This document shows, in pieces, positions 12,241 to 23,170 of a DNA stretch of 64,000 nt. The DNA lies in the NCBI GenBank assembly GCA_018398585.1, contig JAGTTD010000009.1:9243193-9307192 (forward strand), given 5' to 3'. Numbering within the stretch: position 1 is the stretch's first letter; the number at the start of each line of letters is the position of its first letter. The notes below the pieces were generated by a model. That model searched no databases and had not been told where the DNA came from. It worked only from the letters and a program-made list of their open reading frames with translations. Source of the DNA: Simmondsia chinensis. Its lineage: Eukaryota > Streptophyta > Magnoliopsida > Caryophyllales > Simmondsiaceae. The position numbers and the translations under genes are program-made.

Positions 12241-15200
12241 GACTGTTACAAATATAAGAATAAATCAAAAGAGGGTAACAGGGGTGACCAGGGTAAAGAC
12301 AAGTCCGCTGAGGCTAGTGTTGTAGAGGAGGATAGTGAAGGGGAGTTTCTATTAGTTGCTGATTCTCAGTCCAGGTCCATAGATAAGTGGGTCATGGATT
12401 CAGGTTGTTCGTTTCATGTTACTCCAAACAGAGACTGGTACTCCACGTATAAGTCTATACAAGGTGGGGTTGTCTTGATGGTTAATGATGCTGCTTGTAC
12501 GGTAGTGGGTGTTGGAACAGTCCGTGTGAGAATGTATGATGGAACTATTAGAACCTTGAGTGATGTTCGTCACGTCCCGGATTTGAAAAAGAACTTGATT
12601 TCTTTAGGTACCCTTGAGTCTAATGGGTACAAGTACACTGCTGAAGGTGGAGTTATGTGGGTCAGTAAGGGTGTTTTAATTGTGATGAAAGGAAATAGGG
12701 TTGGTATTTTGTATGAGCTTGCAGGTACAACCGTGACAGGTGCAGTTGCTGTTTCCACATCTGCTATGACAGATGCAGAAATCACAAGACTATGGCACAT
12801 GAGAATGGGTCATATTGGTGACAAAGCATTGTCTGAGCTGAGTAAGAGGGGACTTCTTTGTGGTCAGTCAACAGGACTGATGGAATTCTGTGAGCACTGT
12901 ATTTATGGGAAGCAGAAGAGAGTCAGCTTTAAGGCAGCAGTGCATCAGACCAAGGGAACGTTCGACTACATACATTCTGATCTGTGGAGACCTTCCAGAG
13001 TGGCTTCTAAAGGTGGGTCCAGGTATCTTCTAACGTTTACTGATGACTACTCATGTAAAGTTTGGGTCTATTTTCTGAAGCAGAAAAATGAAGTGTATGA
13101 TATCTTCAAGAAGTGGAAAATTCTGCTTGAAAAACAGACAGGGAAGCCGATCAAGAGGTTGAGGACTGATAATGGTCTTGAGTTTGTCGAAGGGGACTTC
13201 ACTAAATTTTGTGAAGATCAGGGTATAGTTAGACACAGGACATGTACAGGTCGACCTCAGCAAAATGGAGTGGCTGAAAGGTTAAATAGGACGTTACTTG
13301 AGAAGGCTCGTTGTATGCTTTCAAATGCTGGTTTAAAGAGAGAATGGTGGGCAGAAGCAGTTAGCATGGCTTGCTGCCTTGTGAACAAGACACCGCATTC
13401 TTCATTACAGATGAAGACTCCTGAAGAGGTATGGTCTGGTTCAACTTCTGATTATTCTCAGATCAAAGTTTTTGGTTGCCCTGCATATGCATATGTTAAT
13501 GATGGAAAGCTGTAGCCTAGGGCCAAGAAGTGCATCTTTCTTGGTTATAGGTCAGGTGTGAAGGGATATAGATTGTGGGATCCATGTGCTCAGAAGTTTC
13601 TGACTAGTAGAGATGTTACTTTCGATGAGTCTGCTCTACTTAATCCGCCACACACACCCTCCATTGATAGAGATACAGTTCAGGTTGAGACATCTGATGA
13701 TACAAAGATACAGTCAGATCAGCAGATTGTTCAGCTAGAGAGTATTCCAGCACCTCAGGTGCGGGTTTCTGATGTTGTTACTGATAATGCAGAAACAGGT
13801 CAGCAGGTAGAGAATAATACTATAGCTGGTGGTAGATCGAGGCTACAGATCAAGCCTCCTGAGAGATATGGGTATGAGGAGATGATTGCCTTTGCCCTCT
13901 CTACTGCTGAAATATTAGATGACAGTGAGCCGACTTCATATACAGAGGCTGTATCGAGATCAGATGCTGAGAAGTGGCTTGTTGCTATGAATGAAGAGAT
14001 GCAGTCTCTTCATAAGAATCAGACTTGGGAACTGGTGAAGCTTCCCACAGGGAAAAGACTGATTGGATGCAAATGGGTCTTCAAGAGAAAAGAGGGTATT
14101 CCTGGAGGGGAAGATGCAAGGTACAAGGCACGTTTGGTAGCTAAAGGCTACAGTCAGGTACAATGTGTTGATTTTCATGATATTTTCTCACCTGTAGTTA
14201 GACACACTTCGATTTGTGCATTATTGCCTTTGGTTACCATGCATGACTTTGAACTTGAACAATTGGATGTAAAAACTGCATTCTTGTATGGTGAACTAGA
14301 AGAGAGTATCTTTATGCATCAGCCCGAGGGTTTTGTTGTTGAAGGAAAAGAAGATCATGTGTGCTTGCTTAAAAGGTCTTTATATGGTTTAAAGCAATCT
14401 CCTAGACAGTGGTATAGGAGATTTGATCAGTTCATGACAAGTCATGATTACATCAGGAGTAAGTACGACAGTTGCGTGTACTTCAGAAAGACAGATTTAG
14501 GCTTTGTTTATTTGCTCTTGTACGTTGATGATTTGTTGATTGCAGCACGAGATATGAAAGATGTCGATGATTTGAAATCAATGCTGAAGAGTGAATTTGA
14601 GATGAAGGATCTTGGAGCAGCTAAGAAGATATTGGGCATGGAAATTCATAGAGACCGAGAAGCTGAAAAATTATACTTGTCTCAGGAGAAGTATATTGAG
14701 AAGGTGTTAGACAGGTTTCATATGAAGGATGCTAACCCGGTTAGCACGCCCTTAGCAGCTCATTTCAGACTTTCAGCGTTAGATTCGCCTCAGACTGAGG
14801 AGGACGTCAGGTACATGTCTCAAATTCCTTATTCTAGTGCAGTGGGCAGTATTATGTATGCGATGGTTTGCACGTCTCCAGATATTGCTTTTGCTGTGAG
14901 CAGAGTTAGTAGGTACATGGCGAATCCGGGCAGAGAACATTGGCATGCAGTAAAGTGGATTCTCAGGTATCTTCGTGGAACCTTTGATTTGTGTTTCGAA
15001 TATGGGAAAAGTAAGTGCTGTTTGGTTGGGTATGTAGATTCTGACTATGGTGGAGACCTTGATAAGAGGAAGTCCACTTTAGGGTATATGTTTTGTTTAG
15101 GTGACACAACTATCAGTTGGAGAGCGTGTTTGCAGCCTGTTACAGCACAGTCTACTACCGAGGCCGAGTACATGGCAGTAACAGAAACATTCAAAGAAGC

Positions 15201-15351
15201 CGTCTGGTTGAGAAGATTGATCAGTGAAATCAGTGTCGAGCAGAGGATAGTTAGAGTATACTGTGATAGTCAGTCCGCTATTCACCTAGCGAAAGATCAG
15301 ATGACTCATCACGATCGAACGAAACATATTGATGTGAAGCATCACTTTATC
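12241..15351 (+). pseudogene. copia-1 pol: protease, integrase, reverse transcriptase, RNase H
   Basis: The frame is continuous except for one TAG at 13513-13515. Protease has MDSGCSFHV (DSG active site, about 12394). The GAG-pre-integrase region has LWHMRMGHI and CEHCIYGKQKRV. The integrase core shows D (DYIHSDLW), D (TDNGLEF) and E (NGVAERLNRT). Reverse transcriptase has ARLVAKGYSQ, QLDVKTAFLYGELEE, SLYGLKQSPRQWY and the catalytic LLYVDDLL (about 14520). RNase H carries DSDYGGD, STTEAEYMA and DSQSAIHLAKD and ends at KHIDVKHHFI. In the copia family the TAG position is normally Glu or similar in GKLxPRAKKCIFLGY, so one base change explains it. The last part of the usual pol C-terminus is missing at the 15352 junction. 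Confidence 0.9.
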
Positions 15352-15480
15352 ATTGTAAAGGGGTTTCCATGTAAATCATTGTGTCTATTGTTTCGTTTCT
15401 CTTTTAGTCCGATTGTTTCTCGTTATTGTCGTGGTATTTGATTCGATTGAGATCCGAGTAAATTGTTTATTTCCGCACAA
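15352..15480 (+). repeat. LTR 3' fragment abutting RNase H
   Basis: These 129 bp match 11332-11460 with few differences. The junction lies at a shared ATTGTAAAGG word, which points to illegitimate recombination between the end of pol and an LTR. What follows (15481-15501, AATTGGTATTAGAGCTCTCA) is the downstream neighbour of a 5' LTR, not of a 3' LTR. Confidence 0.8.
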
Positions 15481-16477
15481 ATTGGTATTAGAGCTCTCAC
15501 ATTTATTCATGCTGTGGATGCAGACAGTTGATGCCAGCATGTTCTTCTTATGCGATGTTGAAGTTTTTTAAAAGAATCTTTGGTCAAATTCTAGGACGAA
15601 TTTCGGTCAATCCGGGAGAATGATGTACTGAGAAAGAATTTTGTTTTTTATTTTCTTATTAAATTATTTCCTTCCTCTACAAATACAAGCATGATATAGC
15701 CCTTTTTATATACATATTTACTGACAGTAACATCCTACTTTGCAAGTTACACTTTAATAAACATTAGTTGAATGTCGTTGAGTAACTCAACTTTATATCT
15801 TCGTCTTTGACTAAAGATGTCATAATGTTGGGGCGTGAATAGGTACGCACCATTCTTTCAGTGGGGTGTTCACAAATACCCAAAATCGAATCCAAATTGA
15901 GAAAATCGAATTGAAAATTTTGGTTATTGAGTTGAAAAATTAGGTCCAGTTACCGAATTGGTAAATTCCAATTAATTCGGGCAGTTATATTTCGTAGGTT
16001 TTCACAAAATTGGTTAGCTGAATAAAGGGATTAGTATATTTATGGGAGTACTACGGTTGTACATTATAAGTTATAGCTTAGTGGACTTGTACTCATGATG
16101 AATTTTGTATGATCATGAGTTCGATTCCATTTGGTTTCAATATTTTATGCATTCCAAGGTTAAACCAATCTAAATTAACCCTAACAATTAAGTACACTTA
16201 GATATCTAATTACAGCCTAAATCTAAATTCTCATTTCCTCTTTATCTATCTGATGCCTGGAGCATGTATAAGTGGCAAAAATTTGTGGTTTAAGTGGGTA
16301 TGAATTTCTGTTAAAAAAAAAAAAAAAGTGGGTATGAATTTCTGATTAGTAACCGAATCGAATTAACTAATAATCAAAATTTTGGTAAATTAATTTTAAA
16401 CGGGTGACAGCAGTTATTAAATTTTTACAAATTTTTTAAATAATTACCTAACCGATAAGTTGAAAGGTGGGTTAACG
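15481..16477. other. Non-genic AT-rich stretch with possible gypsy 3' end
   Basis: About 15590-15625 reads TAGGACGAATTTCGGTCAAT then CCGGGAGAATGATG, which resembles the polypurine tract region before the 3' LTR in the gypsy derivative at 17163-18412 (GAGGACGAATTCTCTCC ... GGAGAGAATAATG). It may be a scrap of another gypsy element. From about 15870 the words AATCGAA, AATTGAG and CCGAATTG repeat in the style of a hAT MITE, but I cannot find both ends. No gene. Confidence 0.35.
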
Positions 16478-16488
16478 GGTAAAAGAAA

Positions 16489-16717
16489 GGAACATACCCA
16501 GTGGCTCAAGGGCTCCCGCCTACGCAGGGTTTGGGGGGGCTGATGTACGCAGCCTTCCCCCTAGGGTATTAACCAGAAGAGAGGCTGTTTTCTAGTGCCC
16601 TCAATCTGAGGGTGAGGACTTCCCAAGAGGTCACCCATCCTGGTACTACTCTCGCCCAAGCACGATTAACTTTGGAGTTCTAATGGGATCCGGTGACGGC
16701 GTATTGGTGCCCTCTTT
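16489..16717 (-). mobile_element. 5S rRNA-headed SINE, full-length copy
   Basis: The element is 229 bp on the minus strand. From 16717 downwards the sequence is a 5S rRNA gene from about nucleotide 16 onward (GGCACCAATACG ... ACCGGATCCCATTAGAACTCC ... AGTTAATCGTGCTTGGGCGA ... GGATGGGTGACCTC), including the internal Pol III promoter boxes. At about 16610 it changes to the RTE LINE tail (GGAAAACAGCCTCT ... GGCTGCGTACATC ... GGGAGCCCTTGAGCCACTGG). The flanks are an 11-bp duplication GGTAAAAGAAA (16478-16488 and 16718-16728). It has no LTR, no primer site and no ORF. It lies directly beside the hairpin element at 16737. Confidence 0.85.
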
Positions 16718-17162
16718 GGTAAAAGAAAAAAACGAGTAATTTACCAAAGTAGCACAATTTTTAAAAAAAGTTTACCAAAATGGCATATCAAGATAATATT
16801 TATCCAAATAGCACCTTTCACTGTTCATCCATCAATGTACGCCATTTGTAACGGTGTGCAAAAAAAAAAGGTCACTCAATGTACGCCGTTTGTAATGGCC
16901 TACATTGAATGAACAATTTTTTGAAAAAAATTTATACAACTTCTTTTGCATTTGTCTTTTTCTTTCTCTTTATTTTTTGTTTTTGTTTTTGTTTTTATTT
17001 TGGATAATCCACAAATGTGGATTATTCTAAGCTTCTTTTTTTTTTTTTTTGATAATTAGAAAGCAAAACTCGCGATATAAAAATTGACATCTCATAAAGA
17101 GACCCAAATAGCACACATATAGTGCAAAAAGAGGGGAAAATAACAAAAAATATCTACAAATC

Positions 17163-18412
17163 TGATGCAGCGCCAATCTAGGGATTGGCAGTTGAATGCT
17201 GCTGAAGAGCTGACATCATGGATGGAAGCAAATCAGCCAAGATTGATAATGTGATTTGCGGGATTTTAGCTGTGATTTTAGGATCTGAATTTATCTCTTT
17301 CTTTAGTTGCATTTTTGAATTATGAATTATTTTCTTGGAGATTTTGACTCTTTGAGGTGTGAACGAGCAAATTCTACCCCTCTTTGTTTATTTTATTACC
17401 GTTCTTAATAAAATACAAAGAGAAGGCCGTTGAACCTTCCCGTACCTCCTATTGCCCTGCATCAGATTAGAACTCAGAACGACTTCCGAGATGGCCAGTG
17501 GGCGACTGAGATACGCCGTCGTCGGAGATATTGCTGACCATGACTGACATCAATAGCCCGAGAGGAGATTTGAGGCAATGGAAGAGAAATTCAGGCGAAT
17601 CGAGCGATGCTTGATTCACTCGGGGCAAATCCTGACCTTACATTAGGGTCCCTACCCCAACACCCATTAACACTGGGTGCTATCGAAGAGGAGAAGGACG
17701 AGATCCATAATCCAACATCGAATGCTGACTTACCAGATGTCGAGCCGAGGCGAGATCGACACAATACCTGGGACGCCATCGTTGAAGAACAGGGGGTGGA
17801 CATCGGCCTTCATGATGGATTTCCCGAGATTGAAGAGGAAGACACTATCGTGGTGGACAAACTCAGGACGAGTTGGTGTCACTTGGCGAGATGGAGATAG
17901 CGGGTAACAAAGGTCGCTTGCTGTTGGTCATACAGTCTTGGCAAGCAGGGGTGGCGAACCACGAAATGACCCAATGAATTCGAGGACGAATTCTCTCCAA
18001 GCCGGAGAGAATAATGCAGCGCCAATCTAGGGATTGGCTGTTGTATGCTAATGAAGAGATGGCGTCATGGATGGAAGCAAACAGCCAAGATTGATGGCGT
18101 GATTTGGGGGATTTTAGCCATGATTTTAGGATCTGATATTATCTCTTTCTTTAATTGCATTTTTGAATTTGAATTATTTTCTCTCCTCTTTTAGGAATCT
18201 CTTCTTCTATTTAAAAAGGGAAATCTCCAAGTGAAGAGAGCCTATTATTTTAAATGAAAATTTGAGTTATTTAGGTTCTTCTATTCTCTAGTGTGAGATA
18301 AAATGAATACTATTCTTCCCTTTTTATTATTTTATTATCAGTTTTAATAAAATTCAAAGGGAAGACCATTGAACCTTCCTGTACCCCTATTTTCCTACCA
18401 CGCGCTGCATCA
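17163..18412 (+). mobile_element. Ty3/gypsy internal-deletion derivative in the left hairpin arm
   Basis: LTRs 17163-17464 and 18012-18412 run from TGATGCAG (TAATGCAG in the right copy) to CTGCATCA. The left LTR lacks about 100 bp present in the right one. The element is flanked by the perfect 5-bp duplication AAATC (17158-17162, 18413-18417). The inside is only about 550 bp. It starts gag at about 17578 with MEEKFRRIERCLIHSGQIL, the same opening as the gag of gypsy-3 (MEERFRQIEQ), hits a stop, then passes through an acidic stretch to the polypurine region GAGGACGAATTCTCTCC. Protease, RT and integrase are all gone, so it would need an autonomous relative to move. Confidence 0.85.
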
Positions 18413-19316
18413 AAATCATTCATATTTTCAACAAAAATTTAACGAATACCTAATTGATAAATAGTTAAACAAATAAATTTAGATATTACAACTATTACAT
18501 AAATGATTTATAATAATTTTTAAATGTTGGGGAGTTGGACCTTGAGCATGATGAGTTGGGGCTCCTATACATGCTTACTAAGCAAGTACATTAACTTTTT
18601 CATAACATTGTATGTGTCATCTTTTTAATTGTCATGTCTCATCTACCACATATTCTTTTTGGTTGTCATGCTATTTTTTTGAGTAATGGTTCTCGTCACT
18701 TATAAATAGTTGATACCATTCTGGACCTTTCCTAAATAATATTTTTCTTCTTGGTGATTACTTTAACAAAATAATTACTTAAAAAAATAACATGATAACT
18801 AAAAAGAATATGTGGTAGATGAGACATGACAATCAAAAAGATGGCACATACAATATTATGATAAAATTAATATACTTTCTTAGTAAGGATGTATAAAAGC
18901 CGAACTGGAGCTCATCATGCTCAAGGCCCAACTCCCCAACATTTAAAAAATTATTAAAATTTTAAATTATTTATGTCAAATAGTTGTAATATATAAATTT
19001 ATTTTTTTAACTATTTATCTATTAGGTATTCGTTAAATTTTTGTTGAAGATATAAATGATTTGTATATATTTCTTGTTATTTTCCCCTTTTATGCACTAT
19101 ATGTGCGCTATTTGGATCTCTTTATGAGATATCAGTTGTTGTATTGCGAGTTTTTCTTGCTACTTATCAAAAGAAAAAATTTGAAGCTTAAAATAATCTA
19201 TATTATTGTATATCTAAATAAAAACAAAAACAAAGAATAAAGAGAAAGAAAAAAGACAAATGCAAAAGAAGTTGTAAAAAAAAAAGTTCATTCAATGTAA
19301 TGGCATACATTGAATG

Positions 19317-20397
19317 GATGGCGTTGGAGCTCAGGATCATGGGAGTCACACTATTAGGCCAGTGTACGACTGAGTTAGCATAGTTGAGCTGTCGCGGGGT
19401 CAGCTTGCTTTCCACGTTGAAGGTCAGTATGTCGGCAGGTGGTCTGTGGAATGCAGTTGGCCACATGCTTCTCTTCCCCATCCGTCTTCACAGCGTGGTG
19501 ATTATATTCCAGTTCAGGAAGTATGTGGAAACCAACATATGCCTCCTTTGCTCCAGTGGGTGGAGAGTGACATAGCTAGTTCAGATCAGCCTCATGCTCA
19601 GCTACCGCATCTTAAGAATGTAACTCAAGTCCCCGCTAGTGAAGATGATTTTGTGTCCTCGGGATCTACGTTTTCTCCAGGTTTTGAGTTCTCTACTTTG
19701 AGCAAGTCAGAGTCTTGTATGGAGAGATCCAGTGAAGTTGGGATGAGAAAAGGAAAATGAGTGATGACAAAAAGGGAGAGGAAAGCATTGAAGCACAAGA
19801 AAAAAGAGAGTAAAAAGTGGGAGCTTCAGAAATTTCTAGAGGATATGTTGCCTAGGAACAGCACATCGAAAAAGACCAAGGCATCAGGCAAGCGGAAAAA
19901 GGGGAATGAGGCGAAATGTGGAATCATCAAAGGCAACCGGGAAGAAGAAGAAACGGAATAAGAAGAATTGATACAACAAGATCTCGTTAGTGGAGTATGA
20001 TGAGATGATCATGCAAGCGGAGCGGGCAATTGACATGGGGAGAATAGTAGGTTTTAATTTTGATGGTTTCGACCCACCTATGGTGGTAGACTTGTTGGCT
20101 AAATGATGTAGTAGGTTTTGTGGTTGAGGCTCAATCCTGCTCCGGTTTCCCGTGCTGGTCGTTTGATTCTTTTTCTTTTGGGATCCCTGTCTGTGCTTGT
20201 TTCTTGCGCGTCTTGTCTGGCCCGTGCTCGATATCCATTGTGTCGGGTTTTGGTGTTTTGGTTTTGGGGCCTGTTTGTTTCCTTGTTGGTTTGATATCTT
20301 TTTTGTACCCACTACCATTTACGAAGTGGCTTAGGCCTCGTCTTTTTGAGTTGCCTATTTGTACTACAGCTTTGCCGATATTTATCGAAAAAAAACC
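19317..20397 (+). mobile_element. L1-type LINE derivative (ORF1 remnant plus 3' UTR) in the right hairpin arm
   Basis: It is bounded by a 15-bp target duplication with one mismatch, GGCATACATTGAATG (19302-19316) and GGCGTACATTGAATG (20398-20412), and ends in poly(A) at about 20387-20395. The plus-strand reading keeps pieces of ORF1 (ELSRGQLAFHVEGQYVGRW near the start, a basic KKKRNKK region, AERAIDMGRIVGFNFDG at about 20010-20070). It then goes straight into the T-rich 3' UTR with the GCTTTGCCGATATTTATCG end. There is no ORF2. Its layout matches the element at 1-594. Confidence 0.75.
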
Positions 20398-20555
20398 GGC
20401 GTACATTGAATGACTATTTTTGTACGCCGTTACAAATGGCGTACATTGATGGACGAATAGTGAAAGGTGCCATTTTGATAAATATTTTTCCTAATATTGC
20501 CATTTTGATAAATTTTTTTTTTTAAATGGTGCTATTTTGGAAAATTACTCAAAAA

Positions 20556-21520
20556 AACCCCCTACTTTCAAGTAAAGCCCTACAAGGTGCCACCATGTTC
20601 CCATATTTCCCTATATATATAGAGAATGTGTGTGTATTTTTATTTTTATTTTTTTATCGACATATTTTAATTTTTATTATATTAGATATTTGTGTTCATA
20701 ATTGATATGCCATACAATAAGATATTCTGGAACGTACAGGAACTAGAGGGACTCGAAAAGCGGTGAAGAATTAGTGAAAACAAGCGAATTTGGAGGCAAA
20801 GTAGAGAAACCCGACCACGTATGAAAAATTGATAAATCAGTCAAAAATTAGGCCAAGAAAGCTCTCCCCTAGGTCCGGGGATCAATCGGCTAAGCATTTT
20901 GACAACCAGTCATACTGAAATGAGCAAAATGTTAGAGAAGAGTATGCTTGACCAATAATAGTATGTCCTAGTGACGATACCACTGAAATCACGAAGTATC
21001 TCTTTGACAGCTTTGTTTTGATATGTAATTTGCCCCGTAACTCCTTATAGATAAAAAATTACTCGGATTTTTTGTTATATGGTCACCAGCAATTTGCTAC
21101 TGGAGGCATCGATTAGGTGAACTGGAAATGCCCCTAAGGTGCACCGTGGGTATAAAAAGGGAGGGTAGGCATAAATTCATCATTCTTGGTTCTTTTGCTA
21201 TATTTTCCCTTCCTTTAGCCGTGCGGTCGGAAGATCTCACAAAGGCAAAAACGCAAGTGGTTGAAGTACCGTGGAATCAAAGCCATAATCGTGTCAATAT
21301 CAACCGAGAGAGTATTCATCCATGAGTCTTTTTTTTTAATCCTTTTCTTTTGATTTTGAGCTTCGTAAAACAATCATGGAGGAGTAGACTTTTAGTTTAG
21401 GGGTGAAGGACACTTAAATCACCAAAAAAAAAAAAAAATGAAGTACAGTTAGTCATTCGGATCCCGAATTTATGTTTCGTATGCAATACGACTGCACTTA
21501 TTGTATTTTCCGCACCGTGT
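20556..21520. other. No gene; possible LTR-like promoter region
   Basis: AT-rich flank of the hairpin. From about 20700 the composition is less biased, with GTATAAAAAGGGAGGG at about 21150 followed by a transcribed-leader-like stretch, which could be the R/U5 side of a gypsy-type LTR. I cannot find paired ends or a primer site, so this stays a suggestion. The 65-codon ORF at 21128-21325 has no recognisable feature. Confidence 0.35.
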
Positions 21521-21536
21521 GGAGTTTCATATTCTA

Positions 21537-21740
21537 AAAGTAACATACCCAGTGCCTCAAGGATTCCCGCCTACGCAGGGTCTGCGGGGGGAGGGGGGGG
21601 GGGGGGGGTGTACGCAGCTTTCCCCCTTCAGGGTGTTAACTTGAAGAGTGGCTATTTCCCAGTGCCCTCAACCTGAGGGTGAAGACTTCCCTGAAGGTCA
21701 CCCATTCTAGTACCACTTTCGCCCAATCACACTTAACGTT
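21537..21740 (-). mobile_element. 5S rRNA-headed SINE, 5'-truncated
   Basis: The copy lies on the minus strand between perfect 16-bp target duplications GGAGTTTCATATTCTA (21521-21536, 21741-21756). The head begins inside the 5S part (AACGTTAAGTGTGATTGGGC, then GGGTGACCTTCAGGGAAGTC) and passes into the LINE-type tail ending GGCACTGGGTATGTTAC. A G/C homopolymer run at 21586-21608 lies at the same place as the poly-C in the LINE copy at 4202. The intact duplication shows target-primed reverse transcription. Confidence 0.9.
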
Positions 21741-21914
21741 GGAGTTTCATATTCTAGATTAGTTATTATTATTATTTTTTTAATGTGCTTGTAGCCATGA
21801 TTTGATTCACCAATTTGTTTGCGTGTGTCTTGTGCTTGTAGCCTAGACTAGTTTAACATATTTTTATGAGCAGTTAGGGTTGATGTTGTACCCATCCAGG
21901 ATACAATATTTTAT

Positions 21915-22185
21915 ATAAGAGAAAATTTTGTTCAGGTACTATGAGATTTGATGATACACTTTTAGGTACCTAACGTTTTTTGAAATGTTTTTGAGGTAAC
22001 CTGAACTTTGGCAACTTTTTTTCTTTAGATATCCTATGCTTAACTCCATTAAGTTTTCGTTAGCAGAAAGTAGTTGAAAAAAAAAATTGCCAAAGTTCAG
22101 AGTACCTAGAAAACATTTCAAAACCTCAGGGTACTGAGAAATACATTACCAACCTCAGGGTATTTGACCCAGATTTTCTCGAGAA
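21915..22185. mobile_element. Foldback MITE, copy 1
   Basis: It is an inverted repeat around a short loop. The left arm reads GAGAAAATTTTGTTCAGGTAC ... TTTGAGGTAACCTGAACTTTGGCAA and the right arm is its complement (TTGCCAAAGTTCAGAGTACC ... ACCTCAGGGTATTTGACCC). The words GGTACC and CCTCAGGGTA recur in each arm. The same family recurs at 23793-24061. Confidence 0.7.
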
Positions 22186-22762
22186 ATTTTAATTTTTAAA
22201 AAAAAATTGTTTTGAATATTTAAAATTATTTTAATTATAAGTAATATCTTTCGTTAGTTAAATTTGTTTTAGTGTTACGTTAGCCTAATTTTAACAAAAA
22301 CCTAACAAAATTATTAAAAAGATAAGTGAAAAGAAAAGTTACCAAAATTTAAAATATTATAAAAATACTTTAAAATCTCATGGCATTTGAAATATTTATT
22401 TAAATCTCAAGATACATCAATCAAATTTTCTTTTAATAGTTTCGGATGTCTTTAATAAAAATTTTAAGATTGGGGTCAAATTGATTTTAGTTAATAATTA
22501 TTTTAAGATTGAGGATCAAATTGATTTTAGTTAATAGTTCAGGATGGGGTATCCTTGATCAAATTAGAAGTTGGGAGAATACACTAATTTTGATCTATAG
22601 TTGAGGGTTGTCTTTAATAAAATTAAAAGTTCGAAGAATTGCTTTGATTCCGACCAAAAGTTCGGGAGGTCTCCATGAATATCTTCCAAATTTCAATTCT
22701 AATTTTAACAAATGAACCAAACATAATTGGAATTATAGACTTTTGTTGCAATTTCAGCCTCT
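22186..22762. other. AT-rich, imperfectly repeated, no gene
   Basis: About 22450-22640 holds diverged repeats of a 45-55 bp unit (TTAAGATTGGGGTCAAATTG, TTTAGTTAATA, TTTGATC). Nothing coding is seen. Confidence 0.5.
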
Positions 22763-22770
22763 ATCACAAG

Positions 22771-23135
22771 TAGGGGTGTATATGCATTATCGAGTCGAGT
22801 CCGAGCCTAGTAAAGTTGGAGCTCATAAGCTCGCGAGCCTAAATGAGCCCAAACGAGCTTTTTGAATATAATATTTTTTTTTATTAAATATGACTAATGA
22901 ATCCAAAATATAGCCTAAATGAGGCAAGATCGAGCTTGAACGAGCCCAAAACGAGCCTAGATTGAGGTTAAATGAGAGCCAATTCGAGCTTGCCGAGCTT
23001 AGATCGAGCAGTGCCAAGCGCGAGCTTTTGACGAGTCGAGCTCGAGCTTGAACTTTTCAAGCTCGACGAGCTTCGAGCTCAGCCCGAGTCAAGCCTAGAG
23101 CCTGGCAGGCTCGGGCTCGGCTTAATGCACCCCTA
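22771..23135. mobile_element. hAT-like MITE with GAGCTCGAGC words
   Basis: The 365-bp element begins TAGGGGTGTATATGCAT and ends TTAATGCACCCCTA. It is flanked by ATCACAAG (22763-22770) and ATTACAAG (23136-23143), an 8-bp duplication with one change. The interior consists of GAGCTCGAGC/GCTCGAGCTC words in both orientations, so it folds on itself. No ORF of its own. Confidence 0.8.
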
Positions 23136-23170
23136 ATTACAAGCTTCAATTACATGCACCAAGCAAGACT

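Larger units (their letters stand above)
10981..15480 (+). mobile_element. Ty1/copia retrotransposon (copia-1), 3' end replaced
   Basis: The order is 5' LTR (10981-11460), Met-tRNA-type primer site TGGTATCAGAGC (11464-11475), gag, protease, integrase, reverse transcriptase, RNase H: the copia order. The coding part is nearly complete, with one frameshift in gag and one nonsense codon. The right side is abnormal: the RNase H reading runs directly at 15352 into 129 bp matching the last 129 bp of the LTR, and this is followed again by AATTGGTATTAGAGC, the primer-site context that belongs after a 5' LTR. There is no polypurine tract and no complete 3' LTR. A second member of the family starts at 61707. 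Confidence 0.9.
16737..20550. mobile_element. Giant foldback (Mutator-like) element with one insertion per arm
   Basis: The left end GAGTAATTTACCAAAGTAGC and the right end (read backwards) GAGTAATTTTCCAAAATAGC match, and the match continues for the whole element. Left arm: 16737-17162 plus 18418-about 18690. Right arm: about 18775-19316 plus 20398-20550. The loop is about 85 bp. Without the two insertions it would be a near-perfect hairpin with arms of about 700 bp. Matching landmarks include TGTACGCCATTTGTAACGG, TTTTTGTTTTTGTTTTTATT, CACTATATGTG and GTTGGGGAGTTGGACCTTGAG with their reverse complements. The flanks share AAAAAAAC, possibly a target duplication but too simple to trust. No transposase is present. 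Confidence 0.85.

Noticed and set aside
16728..20560. AAAAAAAC flanks as a firm Mutator target duplication
   Set aside because: The word is low-complexity, 8 rather than 9 bases, and partly overlaps the SINE target site; left as a possibility only.
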